In this document: positions 19,410 through 28,036 of the stretch, piece after piece
Numbering within the stretch: position 1 is the stretch's first letter
Layout of the letters: each line of letters starts with the position of its first letter
NCBI GenBank assembly: GCA_963725215.1
Contig: CAVRXQ010000005.1
Span: 90,403 to 154,402, forward strand
From: CAVRXQ01 sp963725215
Lineage (GTDB): Bacteria > Actinomycetota > Acidimicrobiia > Acidimicrobiales > Bog-793
Length of the DNA: 64,000 nt
Direction: 5' to 3'
Made by a program: the position numbers and the translations under genes
The notes under the pieces: model-generated
What the model saw: only the letters and a program-made list of their open reading frames with translations
Database searches by the model: none
Told to the model about the DNA's origin: nothing

Positions 19410-20021
19410 ATGAGAAGGAAGACGTTCGACCTGATCCTGACGAGTGGGGGGGCGCTTGTGGTCGTCGTCCTCCTCGCGGCAGGTGCGCTGGCGATCTGGG
19501 GGTACTCGTACTCGAACTCGTCGGTGCGCAACCAGCTCGCAACCCAGCAGATCTTCTTCCCGCAGAAGGCCGCGTTCGCGCACCCGAAGGCCGGGACGGA
19601 GATCACCCCTGCGATGACGAAGACAGTCGAACCGTACGCCGGCCAGCAGGTGCTGAACGGCCAGCAGGCAGCGGTGTACGCCAACGACTTCATCGCCGTC
19701 CACCTCTCAGAGATGCCCTACGGCGGCGTCTACGCAAAGGTGAGCGCGGCGGCCCGTGCGGCAACGCCGGGTTCGGCGAAGGCGACCCAGCTCGCTGCGG
19801 TCGAAACAACGGTGTTCCAAGGCACCACGCTTCGCGGACTTCTCCTCGAAGCGAACGGCTTTTGGACCTTCGGCCAGATCGCGCTGTGGGCGGGAATCAT
19901 TGCCTTCATCTTCGCCGGAATCATGGCCCTTTTGACCGGGCTCGGCGCGTGGCACGTGCGCAAGGTGTCAGCGAGCGAGGAGTTCCCGAAGCTGCGGTCG
20001 ACGAGCGCGATCGCCGCCTAA
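19410..20021 (+). CDS. Small membrane protein with two transmembrane helices, function unknown
   Basis: A 203-residue protein. ATG 19410 follows GGAAGGAG at good spacing. An N-terminal helix (LILTSGGALVVVVLLAAGALAIWGY) anchors it, about 110 residues lie outside (IFFPQKAAFAHPKAGTEI and following), and a second helix near 155-180 (IALWAGIIAFIFAGIMALLTGL) returns it to the cytoplasm. I recall similar two-helix hypothetical proteins in actinobacteria but know of no assigned function. The palindrome 105 bases upstream suggests specific regulation. It sits between dapB and dapA without an evident link to lysine synthesis and is followed by a long hairpin. Confidence 0.8.
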   Translation: MRRKTFDLILTSGGALVVVVLLAAGALAIWGYSYSNSSVRNQLATQQIFFPQKAAFAHPKAGTEITPAMTKTVEPYAGQQVLNGQQAAVYANDFIAVHLSEMPYGGVYAKVSAAARAATPGSAKATQLAAVETTVFQGTTLRGLLLEANGFWTFGQIALWAGIIAFIFAGIMALLTGLGAWHVRKVSASEEFPKLRSTSAIAA

Positions 20022-20096
20022 GGGACACGGTCTCCGGGAGTCGCAATCCTCCCGGATTCTGAGGCGGCTCGACCCCCCTCGACCGCTTCGGATTCA

Positions 20097-20135
20097 CTGC
20101 GCCGGATCCGAGCGTTTTGCTCGGACCCGGCGCAG
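20097..20135 (+). terminator. Long hairpin after the two-helix protein
   Basis: CTGCGCCGG and TCCGAGC on one side pair with GCTCGGA and CCGGCGCAG on the other (16 pairs, one mismatch) around GTTTT. No T-run follows. It separates the membrane protein from dapA. Confidence 0.6.
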
Positions 20136-20185
20136 CGACGCGTCATCGTTCGGGTTCTCGCCGGTCAGTCCTAGAGGACCTGCGG

Positions 20186-20191
20186 TAACGT
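20186..20191 (+). promoter_or_regulatory. -10 element of dapA, leaderless
   Basis: TAACGT ends 9 bases before ATG 20201. The small inverted repeat at 20168-20179 sits in the spacer region just upstream. Confidence 0.45.
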
Positions 20192-20200
20192 CGGTTACAG

Positions 20201-21124
20201 ATGGTTGAACCGAAGAGCCCGCGTTTTGGCGCCGTTCTCACCGCGATGGCGACGCCGTTCGACGAGCGTGGCGAACTCGACCTCGACGGTGCCGTCAACC
20301 TGGCGCGTCATCTCGTCGGTCACGGTTCGGACGGGCTCGTGCTGTCGGGGACGACGGGCGAGGCGCCGGCGCTCAGCGATCACGAGCGTGTGTCGCTGTG
20401 GCGAGCGGTCGTGGAGTCGGTCGACGTCCCAGTGATCGCCGGCGCGACGACCGCGGACACCCGCCACTCGATCGAACTCACGAAGTCGGCGACCGATTGC
20501 GGCGTCGACGCGATCCTGGCGGTCGTCCCGTACTACAACAGGCCTTCCCAAGGCGGCCTCGAAGAACATTTCCGCGCCGTCGCGGCGGCGACGCCTCTGC
20601 CGATCGTTCTCTACGACATCCCGATCCGCACGGGTCGCAAGCTCGCTTCGGAGACGATCCTCACGTTGGCCCACGAAGTCCGGAACATCGTGGCGTTGAA
20701 AGACGCGGCCGGCGATCCCGCCGCGACGTTGCGATTGTTATCGCGCACCCCCGAAGGCTTCGAGTGTTACTCCGGGGACGACGCGCAGACCCTGGCACTT
20801 CTCTCGGCTGGGGCCGTCGGCCTCATCGGCGTCGCGACCCACTGGTGCGGGACGGAGTGCAAAGAGATGATCGCCAGGTTCCGAACAGGCGACGTCGACG
20901 GCGCGCTGGAGATCGGACGCGCCCTCGCCCCGAGCTTCGCCTACGAGACCGGCGACGACGCGCCGAACCCGATCCCGTTGAAGGCGATGCTGCGCGTCCT
21001 CGGTCTCCCGGCGGGCGAGTGCCGGCTGCCGATGGGCAAGGCACCGTCGTTCGTCGAAGAGCGGGCGAAGGCGGTTCTCGCCGAGCTTGACGCCTGGCGA
21101 CAGGCGCGCCCTGCTCGTGGCTGA
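20201..21124 (+). CDS. dapA: 4-hydroxy-tetrahydrodipicolinate synthase
   Basis: Condenses pyruvate with aspartate semialdehyde, the first committed step towards diaminopimelate and lysine. The 307-residue TIM barrel shows the family motifs: GTTGEAPAL (substrate loop), VPYYNRPSQGGL with the catalytic Tyr, and the Schiff-base Lys167 in VALKDAAGD. It starts at ATG 20201 on an apparently leaderless message. Its last codons overlap the GTG start of the RNase J gene (21117), an arrangement also known from other actinobacteria, which suggests translational coupling. Confidence 0.96.
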   Translation: MVEPKSPRFGAVLTAMATPFDERGELDLDGAVNLARHLVGHGSDGLVLSGTTGEAPALSDHERVSLWRAVVESVDVPVIAGATTADTRHSIELTKSATDCGVDAILAVVPYYNRPSQGGLEEHFRAVAAATPLPIVLYDIPIRTGRKLASETILTLAHEVRNIVALKDAAGDPAATLRLLSRTPEGFECYSGDDAQTLALLSAGAVGLIGVATHWCGTECKEMIARFRTGDVDGALEIGRALAPSFAYETGDDAPNPIPLKAMLRVLGLPAGECRLPMGKAPSFVEERAKAVLAELDAWRQARPARG

Positions 21125-22778
21125 GCGCGTCCGGGTCGCCTTTTTGGGCGGCCTCGGCGAGATCGGCCGGAACTGCGCGCTCGTCGAACAGCGAAAACGC
21201 CTGCTCGTCATCGACTGCGGGGTGATGTTCCCCGATCCCGACATGCCAGGCGTCGACCTCGTGCTGCCGGACTTCACATACCTGCGGGAGAACGCGCATC
21301 GCATCGACGGCATCGTCTTGACCCACGGTCACGAGGACCATGTCGGCGGGCTCGGCTTCTTGCTCCGTGACATCGAGACAACCGTCTACGGCTCACGGCT
21401 CAGCCTCGGCTTCGCACGCAGCCGTCTCGAGGAGTCGAACGCGAAGGGCGGCTCCGAGCTCGTCGAGGTGCACGACGGTGAGCGCCGGAAAATCGGAGTG
21501 TTCGACATCGAGTTCATCCCCGTCACGCACTCGGTGCCGCAGGGCTTCGCGATCGCGATCCACAGCGATCAAGGCGTGATCTTGCACACGGGGGATTTCA
21601 AGCTCGATCTCACGCCGGTCGACGGGCGGAGGACCGACCTCGCACGGATCGGCGCGCTCGCGGACTCGGACGGCATCCGTCTCGTGCTCGCCGACTCGAC
21701 GAACGCCGAGGAGCCGGGGTTCACCCGCAGCGAGCGCTCGGTCGGCGAGACGTTCCGCCAGATCTTCGTCGAGCACCGCCAGCGCCGCGTCGTCGTGGCG
21801 TGCTTCGCGAGCCACCTCCACCGGATCCAGCAGGTCGCCGACGCCGCGGTGGCGAACGGCCGCCACGTCGCGCTGTTGGGTCGCTCGATGCTGCGCAACG
21901 TGGCGCTCGGTCGCGAGCTCGGGTTGCTGTCGATCCCCGAGGACGCGCTGATCGAAGTCGAGACCGTCGAGGGTCGCGATCCGGGATCGGTGTGCGTGAT
22001 CTCGACCGGATCGCAGGGAGAGCCGATGTCCGCGCTGTCGCTTCTGGCGGCGGGGGAGAACCGTCGCCTGGCGATCCAAGAGAACGACGTCGTCGTGTTG
22101 TCGAGCCACGCGATCCCGGGCAACGAATGGGCCGTCGCCCGGGTGATCGACGGACTGTCCCGAAGGGGCGCGTGGGTCATCCACTCCGGTGTCGCGCACG
22201 TCCACGAGACGGGGCATGCGAAACAAGGCGAACTGCAGACGCTGTTGAACGTCGCCAAGCCGAAAAGCTTCATCCCGGTCCACGGCGAGTACCGCCATCT
22301 GCTGCGCCACGCCCGCCTGGCGATCGAGATGGGGGTGCAAGAGCGCGAGGTGCTGTTGTGCGAAGACGGCGACGCGGTGGCACTCAGCGACGAGGGGATC
22401 GACTTCGACGGCGAGGTCCCGGCGGGCTACCTCTTTGTGGACGGCGTCGTCGGCGACGTCGGCGAGACGGTGCTGCGCAACCGGCGCGTCCTGGCCGAAG
22501 AGGGGGTCGTGGTGGTCGTCGTCACCGTCGACCGGCGCTCGGGCGACATCGTCACCGGACCAGAGATCATCACCCGCGGCTGGGTGCACGCGGCGGAGGC
22601 GGAGGAGCTGATCGAAGACGCCCGCACCGAGGTCACCAAGGCCGTCGCCGAGGCGACGGGCGCCGGCGCGAACGACGTCGAGACGCTGCGAAGAGTCGTC
22701 CGTCGCGCCGCGGGCCGGCTCGTCAACGAGCGGACGAAGCGCCGGCCGATGATCGTGCCCGTCGTAATGGAGTCTTGA
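21117..22778 (+). CDS. rnj: Ribonuclease J
   Basis: A metallo-beta-lactamase/beta-CASP RNase with 5'-to-3' exo- and endonuclease activity in RNA processing and decay. It is 553 residues from GTG 21117, which overlaps the dapA stop; a TTG at 21087 would add ten residues. The zinc motif HGHEDHVGG lies near residues 70-78, with the later His/Asp ligands in THSVPQGFA and HTGDFKLD, and the beta-CASP GSQGEPMSALS and HVHETGHAKQGEL segments follow. It ends in a hairpin before the convergent sigma-factor gene. Confidence 0.95.
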   Translation: MAERVRVAFLGGLGEIGRNCALVEQRKRLLVIDCGVMFPDPDMPGVDLVLPDFTYLRENAHRIDGIVLTHGHEDHVGGLGFLLRDIETTVYGSRLSLGFARSRLEESNAKGGSELVEVHDGERRKIGVFDIEFIPVTHSVPQGFAIAIHSDQGVILHTGDFKLDLTPVDGRRTDLARIGALADSDGIRLVLADSTNAEEPGFTRSERSVGETFRQIFVEHRQRRVVVACFASHLHRIQQVADAAVANGRHVALLGRSMLRNVALGRELGLLSIPEDALIEVETVEGRDPGSVCVISTGSQGEPMSALSLLAAGENRRLAIQENDVVVLSSHAIPGNEWAVARVIDGLSRRGAWVIHSGVAHVHETGHAKQGELQTLLNVAKPKSFIPVHGEYRHLLRHARLAIEMGVQEREVLLCEDGDAVALSDEGIDFDGEVPAGYLFVDGVVGDVGETVLRNRRVLAEEGVVVVVVTVDRRSGDIVTGPEIITRGWVHAAEAEELIEDARTEVTKAVAEATGAGANDVETLRRVVRRAAGRLVNERTKRRPMIVPVVMES

Positions 22779-22790
22779 GAGCGCACTGCG

Positions 22791-22807
22791 GGGGCGCGAG
22801 GCGCCCC
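22791..22807. terminator. Hairpin between convergent rnj and sigma-factor genes
   Basis: GGGGCGC (22791-22797) and GCGCCCC (22801-22807) with a GAG loop. It could serve both strands; a T-run is lacking. Confidence 0.5.
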
Positions 22808-22811
22808 TTGC

Positions 22812-23720
22812 CTAGGAGGCCTGTGACGAGACGAGGTCTTCTCGCACCGCACCGAGCATCGACCGCAGCGACTTCAACGCCTCCGATTCGATCTGGCAGG
22901 CCCTGGAGGCGGTCACGCCGAGCTGCTTGCCGACCTGTTCGAAGGTGAACCCGTGGAACAGGTGCAGCGTGACGACGAGTCGCTGACGCTCGGGGAGGTC
23001 GTCGACCGCCTTTCGCAGCTCGTCGATCTCGCTCGAGCCGACGACCGAATCCTCGGGGCTGCCGCTCTTTTCGTCGGTCAGCGTCTCGACGAGTCGGACC
23101 GAGCCGTCGGGGGACTCGACCTCGATGATGTGGTCGAGGTGCAACAGCTGCGAGGAGCGCACCCCCGACAACACGTCGGAGCGGGCCGAGCCGCTGATGC
23201 CCATCGAGTCGAGGACTTCGGCGGAGTCGGGCGTCCGTCCGAGCTGGTGGCCGAGGTGGTCCGCGGCGGCCTGGTACTCGGTGACCTGGCGTCTCACCCC
23301 ACGAGGCAGCCAGTCCAGCCGGCGCAGCTCGTCGAAGATCGCGCCCCTGATGCACATCGAGGCGTAGGCGGGGAAGCGCTCGATCGGGGAGGAGGCCTCG
23401 AAGCGGTCGAGGGCGGAGATCAGTCCGATCAGCCCGAAGCTCGCCAGGTCGTCGCGCTCCCAATAGGCGCGCACCGCGTCTGAGAGCTGGGAGACGACCA
23501 TCAAGACGAGCGGCTCGTAGGCGAGCAACAAGTCGTTGCGGTACGCCTGGTCGCCGTGGTGACGGTACTGGGCCCACAAGTTCTCATAGGTCGGCCCGAC
23601 GAAGGTGTAGCGGCGTTGCGTGTGCGCCACCGGCGGTTGCCGTGGAGGCCTCGACGCGCGCGCCGCGCCGGCGCGCTCCGACAAGACTTCCTGGTCAGCG
23701 CCGCGATTCGGCGGTGTCAC
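22812..23720 (-). CDS. whiG: RNA polymerase sigma factor, WhiG/FliA type
   Basis: A 302-residue sigma-70 factor of group 3. Region 2 (NDLLLAYEPLVLMVVSQL to AYASMCIRGAIFDELRRLDW) carries the -10 recognition and melting helices, region 3 follows, and region 4 (LPERQRLVVTLHLFHGFTFEQVGKQLGV) ends in a helix-turn-helix for the -35. The RGAIFDELRRLDWLPR stretch is typical of WhiG/FliA. GTG 23720 follows GAGGGG; a TATGAT -10 lies at 23771-23776 (minus strand). In Streptomyces WhiG governs sporulation and is held by the anti-sigma RsiG bound to c-di-GMP; here a GGDEF-EAL gene is its divergent neighbour. No RsiG-like gene is visible in the window. Confidence 0.9.
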   Translation of the reverse strand: MTPPNRGADQEVLSERAGAARASRPPRQPPVAHTQRRYTFVGPTYENLWAQYRHHGDQAYRNDLLLAYEPLVLMVVSQLSDAVRAYWERDDLASFGLIGLISALDRFEASSPIERFPAYASMCIRGAIFDELRRLDWLPRGVRRQVTEYQAAADHLGHQLGRTPDSAEVLDSMGISGSARSDVLSGVRSSQLLHLDHIIEVESPDGSVRLVETLTDEKSGSPEDSVVGSSEIDELRKAVDDLPERQRLVVTLHLFHGFTFEQVGKQLGVTASRACQIESEALKSLRSMLGAVREDLVSSQAS

Positions 23721-23983
23721 CGCGCGCCCCTCGGGCGTGCCGCGCCACCCGTTTGAGTCAGCACTCGCGCATCATACGCACCATTCGCCACATTCCGATA
23801 GATGCAAATTGCTCAGCTTCTCAGCGCGCCCATTTCGGCTAATCCGACTCTTCCTCGGACGAGAGCGGCAACGTCGAGCGGGTGCGGCGTCTGGCGTTCG
23901 CTGGACCGTCGTCGCTGCTCATCAGTGCCGCCCGGGGGCGCCAGGCTCGGTTCCGGCCGTCCGACGCCGCGAAAAGAGCTGCC

Positions 23984-24049
23984 ATGAAAACCACTATGAG
24001 TGGTGATATAACCACAGAAAGTGGTAAGCACTATTTACCCCCTTGCTGA
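23984..24049 (+). CDS. Possible 21-residue open frame over the palindromes
   Basis: ATG 23984 to TGA 24049 encodes MKTTMSGDITTESGKHYLPP plus Cys, with no good ribosome site. The repeated TT-SG peptide pattern simply follows from the two DNA palindromes, so it may well be non-coding. Confidence 0.15.
   Translation: MKTTMSGDITTESGKHYLPPC
23990..24025. promoter_or_regulatory. Tandem palindromes, operator candidate
   Basis: ACCACT-ATG-AGTGGT (23990-24004) and ACCAC-AGAAA-GTGGT (24011-24025) have centres 21 bases apart, two helical turns, so two dimers could bind on one face. TATAAC between them (24007-24012) resembles a -10 element reading towards the GGDEF-EAL gene. Confidence 0.45.
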
Positions 24050-24189
24050 GCCCCGGTGTGCCACTAAAGGCGGCCGGAACTCTCGTCGTTAGGAACGCGT
24101 GGCCGGATCCACGGTGACAATGCGTAGCGAACGCGCCGAGACCTCGAGCGCGCCGTTTTCGGCGGCGCGTTGTCGCTCACCGCCACCTC

Positions 24190-26508
24190 GTGGTCGGCGC
24201 GATTGTTGCTGTGGTCGCGACGACGGTCGCGTTCGATCCGAGTGGCTTCATCGTCATCGCGGCTGGCTCGGTCGGCTCATTGATCGCGGTGTGCGTCGGT
24301 GTCTGGATCTATCGCCCGGCGCGCGTGGTTCCGTGGCTGCTGGCCATCGGCGCGCTCGTTCTGTTCCTCGCTGATGGCATCACGCGCGACATGTACTCGA
24401 CGCTTGGCACCACCTTGACGTGGCAGCGGACGTTGATCCCCGACTTCATCGCCCTGCCGGGGGCGGTGCTCTTGGGGAGTGCGCTCGTCGGGTTCGATCG
24501 TGCTCGGCACGACTCTCGAACGAGGCGCCACGTGATCATGTTCGACGGCGTGCTCGCCGCACTGGCGATCTTGGCGCTGTCATGGGTGTACGTGATCGAA
24601 CCGATCGTCTCGCGCCACCACACGCCACTTGTGGTGCGGATCATCCTCGTCGGTTACCCCACCGTCTCGCTGTTCCTGTTCGTCCTAACCGTCCAGATCG
24701 CCTACGGCGGGGGGCGCGAGCGCGGCGCGGCGGATCGCTACTTGATCGGCGCGATGGCGGCGATGTTCATCGGCGACGCGCTCTACATGCTCGCCGAGAT
24801 CCACGTCGTACCGGACTCGAGGTTGATCGAACTTCCGTACCTGATCGCCTTCGCCTCCGCGGCGGCCGGCGCGCTCGACCCCTCGATGCGTCTGCTCACC
24901 GAGCGCGGCAGCCTTCCCGGCACGCGCTGGACGAAGCCGCGCTTTGTCCTTGTTGGGGCGGCGCTGCTCATCCCGCCTGTCTTGTTGCTCGCCACCCATA
25001 ACGATCCGTTCAGTGAGCGGGCTGTGCTTTTCGGCATCGTGTTTGCGTTGTCGGCGACGGCGATCTTGCAAGTGGTTCAGGCGCTACGCGCGATGGAACA
25101 GTCCGAATCTCGCCTCATGCACCAGGCGTTGCATGACGATCTCACGACGCTTCCGAACCGACGGAGTCTGACTGGTCACCTCACCCGAACCCTCGCGAAG
25201 GTCGAAGATCCCGACTCGATGATTGCCGTCATCTTGTTGGACATCGACCGCTTCAAGCTGATCAACGACACCCTCGGCCATGGCCACGGCGACGATCTGC
25301 TCGTGCAGGTCGCGCGTCGTCTGCGGCTCTATGCACACGGCGTGGACTTCGTCGCCCGAGTCGGCGGAGACGAATTCGTCTTCGTCCCCGAAAAAACGGT
25401 CAACGAGCTCGAAGCGCGAAGCGTTGCGAACGAGTTGCGCGCGCACCTGAACGAGCCGTTCGTCATCGCGGGCACCGAGCTGCACGTAACCACGAGCGTC
25501 GGCGTCGCCTGCTCTGGCCCAGGGGGCGGGCGTGCCGGTGCGGAGCAGCTCGTCCGCAACGCCGACACGGCGATGTATCAGGCGAAAGAGGCGGGCCGAG
25601 ACGCCGTGGCACTGTTCGAAGATTCGATGCGGTCCCAGCTCACCGAGCGAGTCATCATCGAGCGCGAGCTGCATCACGCCGTCGAGCGTCACCAGCTCCA
25701 TCTCGTCTTCCAGCCGATCATTAGCTACCAGACGAGCGACGTCTTGGGTGTCGAGGCGCTCCTGCGCTGGGCGCATCCGACACTCGGCGTCATCCCGCCA
25801 CTTCGGTTCATCTCGATCGCCGAGGAGACCGACCTCATCGGCGAGATCGGGATGTTCGTCCTCGACGAGGCTCTGCGCACGCTCGCGACGTGGCGCGCGG
25901 TGCCCCGCTTCGAAAACCTCCTCGTTTCCGTCAACTTGTCCGTGGTGCAGTTGCGCGACGAGCTCCTCGTCCAGCGCGTCGCGCGCTCGCTCCAACAGCA
26001 CGGGGTTCCCGGATCGGCGCTTACTTTGGAGATCACCGAATCCGAGATGATGCGCGACCCCGAGCTGGCGATCTCGGTGCTGAACGAAATCCGCCGCCTC
26101 GGCGTGCGCATCGCCGTGGATGACTTCGGCACCGAGTACTCCTCACTCGCCTACCTGCAGCGCCTTCCGATCGACGAGCTGAAGATCGACCGAAGCTTCG
26201 TTGTCGGGCTCGGCAACGGCGAGACTGCGTCAGAGACCCTCATCGGCGCGATCGTCGCGATGGCGAACGCGCTCGGAATTCGCACCGTCGTGGAAGGAGT
26301 CGAAACCTCGACCCAAGCGGCAAAAGTCGCGGCGCTCGGCTGCCATGGCGCGCAGGGGTTCTTGTACGCGCGCCCGGCGAGAGCCGATCAGGTTCTCGAT
26401 ATCGTCGGGCTGCTCAACCGTGCTCTGCCCGCTGGGATCGAGCCGGAGCCTGCTGTTGAGGAACATCTCCCACCACAGCTCGAAGTCGTTCAAGGTCGAG
26501 GCTGGTGA
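24190..26508 (+). CDS. Membrane-bound GGDEF-EAL protein (cyclic di-GMP synthesis/breakdown)
   Basis: A 772-residue protein. The first 280 residues form about nine helices, a sensor-like membrane region of unknown ligand. The diguanylate cyclase domain has an intact active site GGDEF (392-396). The phosphodiesterase domain has EALLRW (EAL 522-524) and DDFGTEYSSLAYLQRLPID, where the usual Gly after Thr is Glu, then KIDRSFV and VEGVET. Both activities could be real. GTG 24190 is the first start in this frame but has no ribosome site, and the protein may begin at GTG 24099 across a frameshift near 24175. Its 3' end overlaps the convergent GNAT-like gene by about 95 bases. Confidence 0.9.
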   Translation: MVGAIVAVVATTVAFDPSGFIVIAAGSVGSLIAVCVGVWIYRPARVVPWLLAIGALVLFLADGITRDMYSTLGTTLTWQRTLIPDFIALPGAVLLGSALVGFDRARHDSRTRRHVIMFDGVLAALAILALSWVYVIEPIVSRHHTPLVVRIILVGYPTVSLFLFVLTVQIAYGGGRERGAADRYLIGAMAAMFIGDALYMLAEIHVVPDSRLIELPYLIAFASAAAGALDPSMRLLTERGSLPGTRWTKPRFVLVGAALLIPPVLLLATHNDPFSERAVLFGIVFALSATAILQVVQALRAMEQSESRLMHQALHDDLTTLPNRRSLTGHLTRTLAKVEDPDSMIAVILLDIDRFKLINDTLGHGHGDDLLVQVARRLRLYAHGVDFVARVGGDEFVFVPEKTVNELEARSVANELRAHLNEPFVIAGTELHVTTSVGVACSGPGGGRAGAEQLVRNADTAMYQAKEAGRDAVALFEDSMRSQLTERVIIERELHHAVERHQLHLVFQPIISYQTSDVLGVEALLRWAHPTLGVIPPLRFISIAEETDLIGEIGMFVLDEALRTLATWRAVPRFENLLVSVNLSVVQLRDELLVQRVARSLQQHGVPGSALTLEITESEMMRDPELAISVLNEIRRLGVRIAVDDFGTEYSSLAYLQRLPIDELKIDRSFVVGLGNGETASETLIGAIVAMANALGIRTVVEGVETSTQAAKVAALGCHGAQGFLYARPARADQVLDIVGLLNRALPAGIEPEPAVEEHLPPQLEVVQGRGW

Positions 26509-27311
26509 GGTCCTCGGTCGGGCGCAACTCGACGTAGCCGGGAACGCGGCGCGCGGTCGCCGCGGCGGCGAGCGGCGAGAGCGGCGAGAGCGCAGGTTCG
26601 ATGCCGACACCTTCGAACATGATCCCGTGCATCGGGGGATCGACGACGGCGAGCTGGCTTCGGTAACCGGGGACCGAGAGGTAAACCGGAAGGCACTCGG
26701 AGCCGAGGTACGGCCGGCCCTCGGCGAAGGCGATGAAGGGTTGGTGGAACCGGACCCGCGACATACGCAAGACCGCCAGGTCGATGATGGCGATCATCCA
26801 TTGAAAGCCGAGTTCGATCGCCGTGCGAAGACCCGACTGGTAAAGACCCATCGAGACGAGCCCCGTCGCCATCGGGCTGCGGTACTCGGGTGCGACCGCC
26901 AAGGTCGCGATGTCCCACGTCTTTTCGAGGTCGCACGGCAGCGTGTGCCCGCGCGACGAAGTCGTCAACGGTCTCGTCCCATGAGCGAGGCATGTCGTTG
27001 ACTGTTTTCATTCCCGGGCCGCCCGCGGTCGGCAGGATGATCCGTACCGCGCCCGCCGGCACCTCGCGGCGGTGGTCGAGGATGCAGAAGAACAGGCTCG
27101 CGGACTCGTACTCGCCGTACTCGGCGCGGATCGTCTCGGGGGTGATGCCGAAGCTCTGTAGCAGCACCGCCGATTCGACGGCACGGGCGAGTTCGGCAGC
27201 GGGGTCGAAGGGACCGAAGCAGTATGCGCCGAAAGGCTGCACGATGCCGCGGGGAATGACCGAACGGGCGAGGCCCCGCAGCCTCTCGGAGGCGAGGTCG
27301 ACGATGGACAT
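26414..27311 (-). CDS. GNAT-like hypothetical protein, frameshifted near 26955
   Basis: Joined, about 298 residues. ATG 27311 starts the N-terminal frame (MSIVDLASERLRGLARSVIP and on), which runs to DETVDDFVAR; near 26955 the reading moves by one extra base and continues GHTLPCDLEKTWDIATLAVAPEYR. The ATLAVAPEYR segment and the following amphipathic helices resemble the acyl-CoA-binding part of GNAT acetyltransferases or N-acyl amino-acid synthases, but I cannot name a family with certainty. The tail overlaps the GGDEF-EAL gene. A 46-codon frame ends 10 bases upstream and may be cotranscribed. Confidence 0.6.
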
Positions 27312-27320
27312 TTCGGCGTC

Positions 27321-27461
27321 CTAAGCCGTGCGCGCGACGATCTCGATCGCCGAGAAGAACTCCTGCGTAAACGCGAGGGCGGCTTCGGGGTCGAACGGAG
27401 CGGGCGCGCGGTTGCTCACAGGTTCGTCCACAAGTTGCACGTGAGCCGACCGCATATTCAT
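27321..27461 (-). CDS. Small open frame, 46 residues
   Basis: ATG 27461 to TAG 27321 encodes a peptide beginning MNMRSAHVQLVDEPVSNRAP and ending FTQEFFSAIEIVARTA. Third positions are mostly G or C, as in real genes here, and the stop lies 10 bases before the GNAT-like start, suggesting coupling. No ribosome site is clear. I do not recognise it. Confidence 0.35.
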   Translation of the reverse strand: MNMRSAHVQLVDEPVSNRAPAPFDPEAALAFTQEFFSAIEIVARTA

Positions 27462-27643
27462 GAGGTTACTGTTGTCTATCCGACCAGGACAAATGGGCTG
27501 GTCTCCCGACCAATTTAGGTCATTTCCACAGGCAAATCTTGCGCTGACCTCAGAAAAAACTGGCGCCTGTGCATTAACCGGCGACGCTTCCCGCTTCGTT
27601 TACAGGAAGGCGTCAAGTTCGCGTCAGCTTCGCAAGCTTCGCG

Positions 27644-28036
27644 TCAGCTTGGCTTCGGCTTCGGCGCGAGGCGGATCGTCACGGCTTCGGCTTTCGGTCC
27701 GACGACGCTGCCGCCGAGGCGCGGCCCGTAGCGGTCGTACTTCTCGTGGTACGCGTCGTCGATCTCGTCGTGGCGAGCGGTCGGTTCGGCGAAGGTGACA
27801 TCGCGCTCGACCGCGCCGGCGCGGATGCGGCCGGCCCCGCTCTTTTTCGCGCGCCGGTACCACGGATTCGTCGGCCCGCGCGCCGACCGGACGTAGACGT
27901 CGTCTCCGACTCGAACGACCCACATCGTCACGTAGCGGCGAAGGCTGCCGTCATCGCGCACAGAAGCGAGTTGGAGTTCGTCCGCGTCGCCGACGCGTTG
28001 CAGATCCTCATCGTTCCACTGCGGTGCGGTCGTCAC
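27644..28036 (-). CDS. DUF2255 family protein
   Basis: A 130-residue protein with the DUF2255 pattern: DELQLASVRDDGSLRRYVTMWVVRVGDDVYVRS, then GPTNPWYRRA and the AYHEKYDRYG segment. The fold is thought to be a flavin-reductase-like split barrel of unknown substrate. Its start overlaps the stop of the alcohol dehydrogenase gene by four bases, so the two are translated together. The 180 bases downstream of its stop are A+T-rich for the window and hold no gene on this strand. Confidence 0.8.
   Translation of the reverse strand: MTTAPQWNDEDLQRVGDADELQLASVRDDGSLRRYVTMWVVRVGDDVYVRSARGPTNPWYRRAKKSGAGRIRAGAVERDVTFAEPTARHDEIDDAYHEKYDRYGPRLGGSVVGPKAEAVTIRLAPKPKPS

Larger units (their letters stand above)
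23721..24189. other. Divergent control region between sigma factor and GGDEF-EAL genes
   Basis: No large gene. The stretch 23984-24050 is markedly A+T-rich for this window and holds two similar palindromes and a 21-codon open frame (listed separately). The minus-strand -10 TATGAT of the sigma gene lies at 23771-23776. From GTG 24099 a frame (MAGSTVTMRSERAETSS) runs towards the membrane protein in a different frame, which may be its true N-terminus joined by a frameshift near 24175. Confidence 0.5.
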
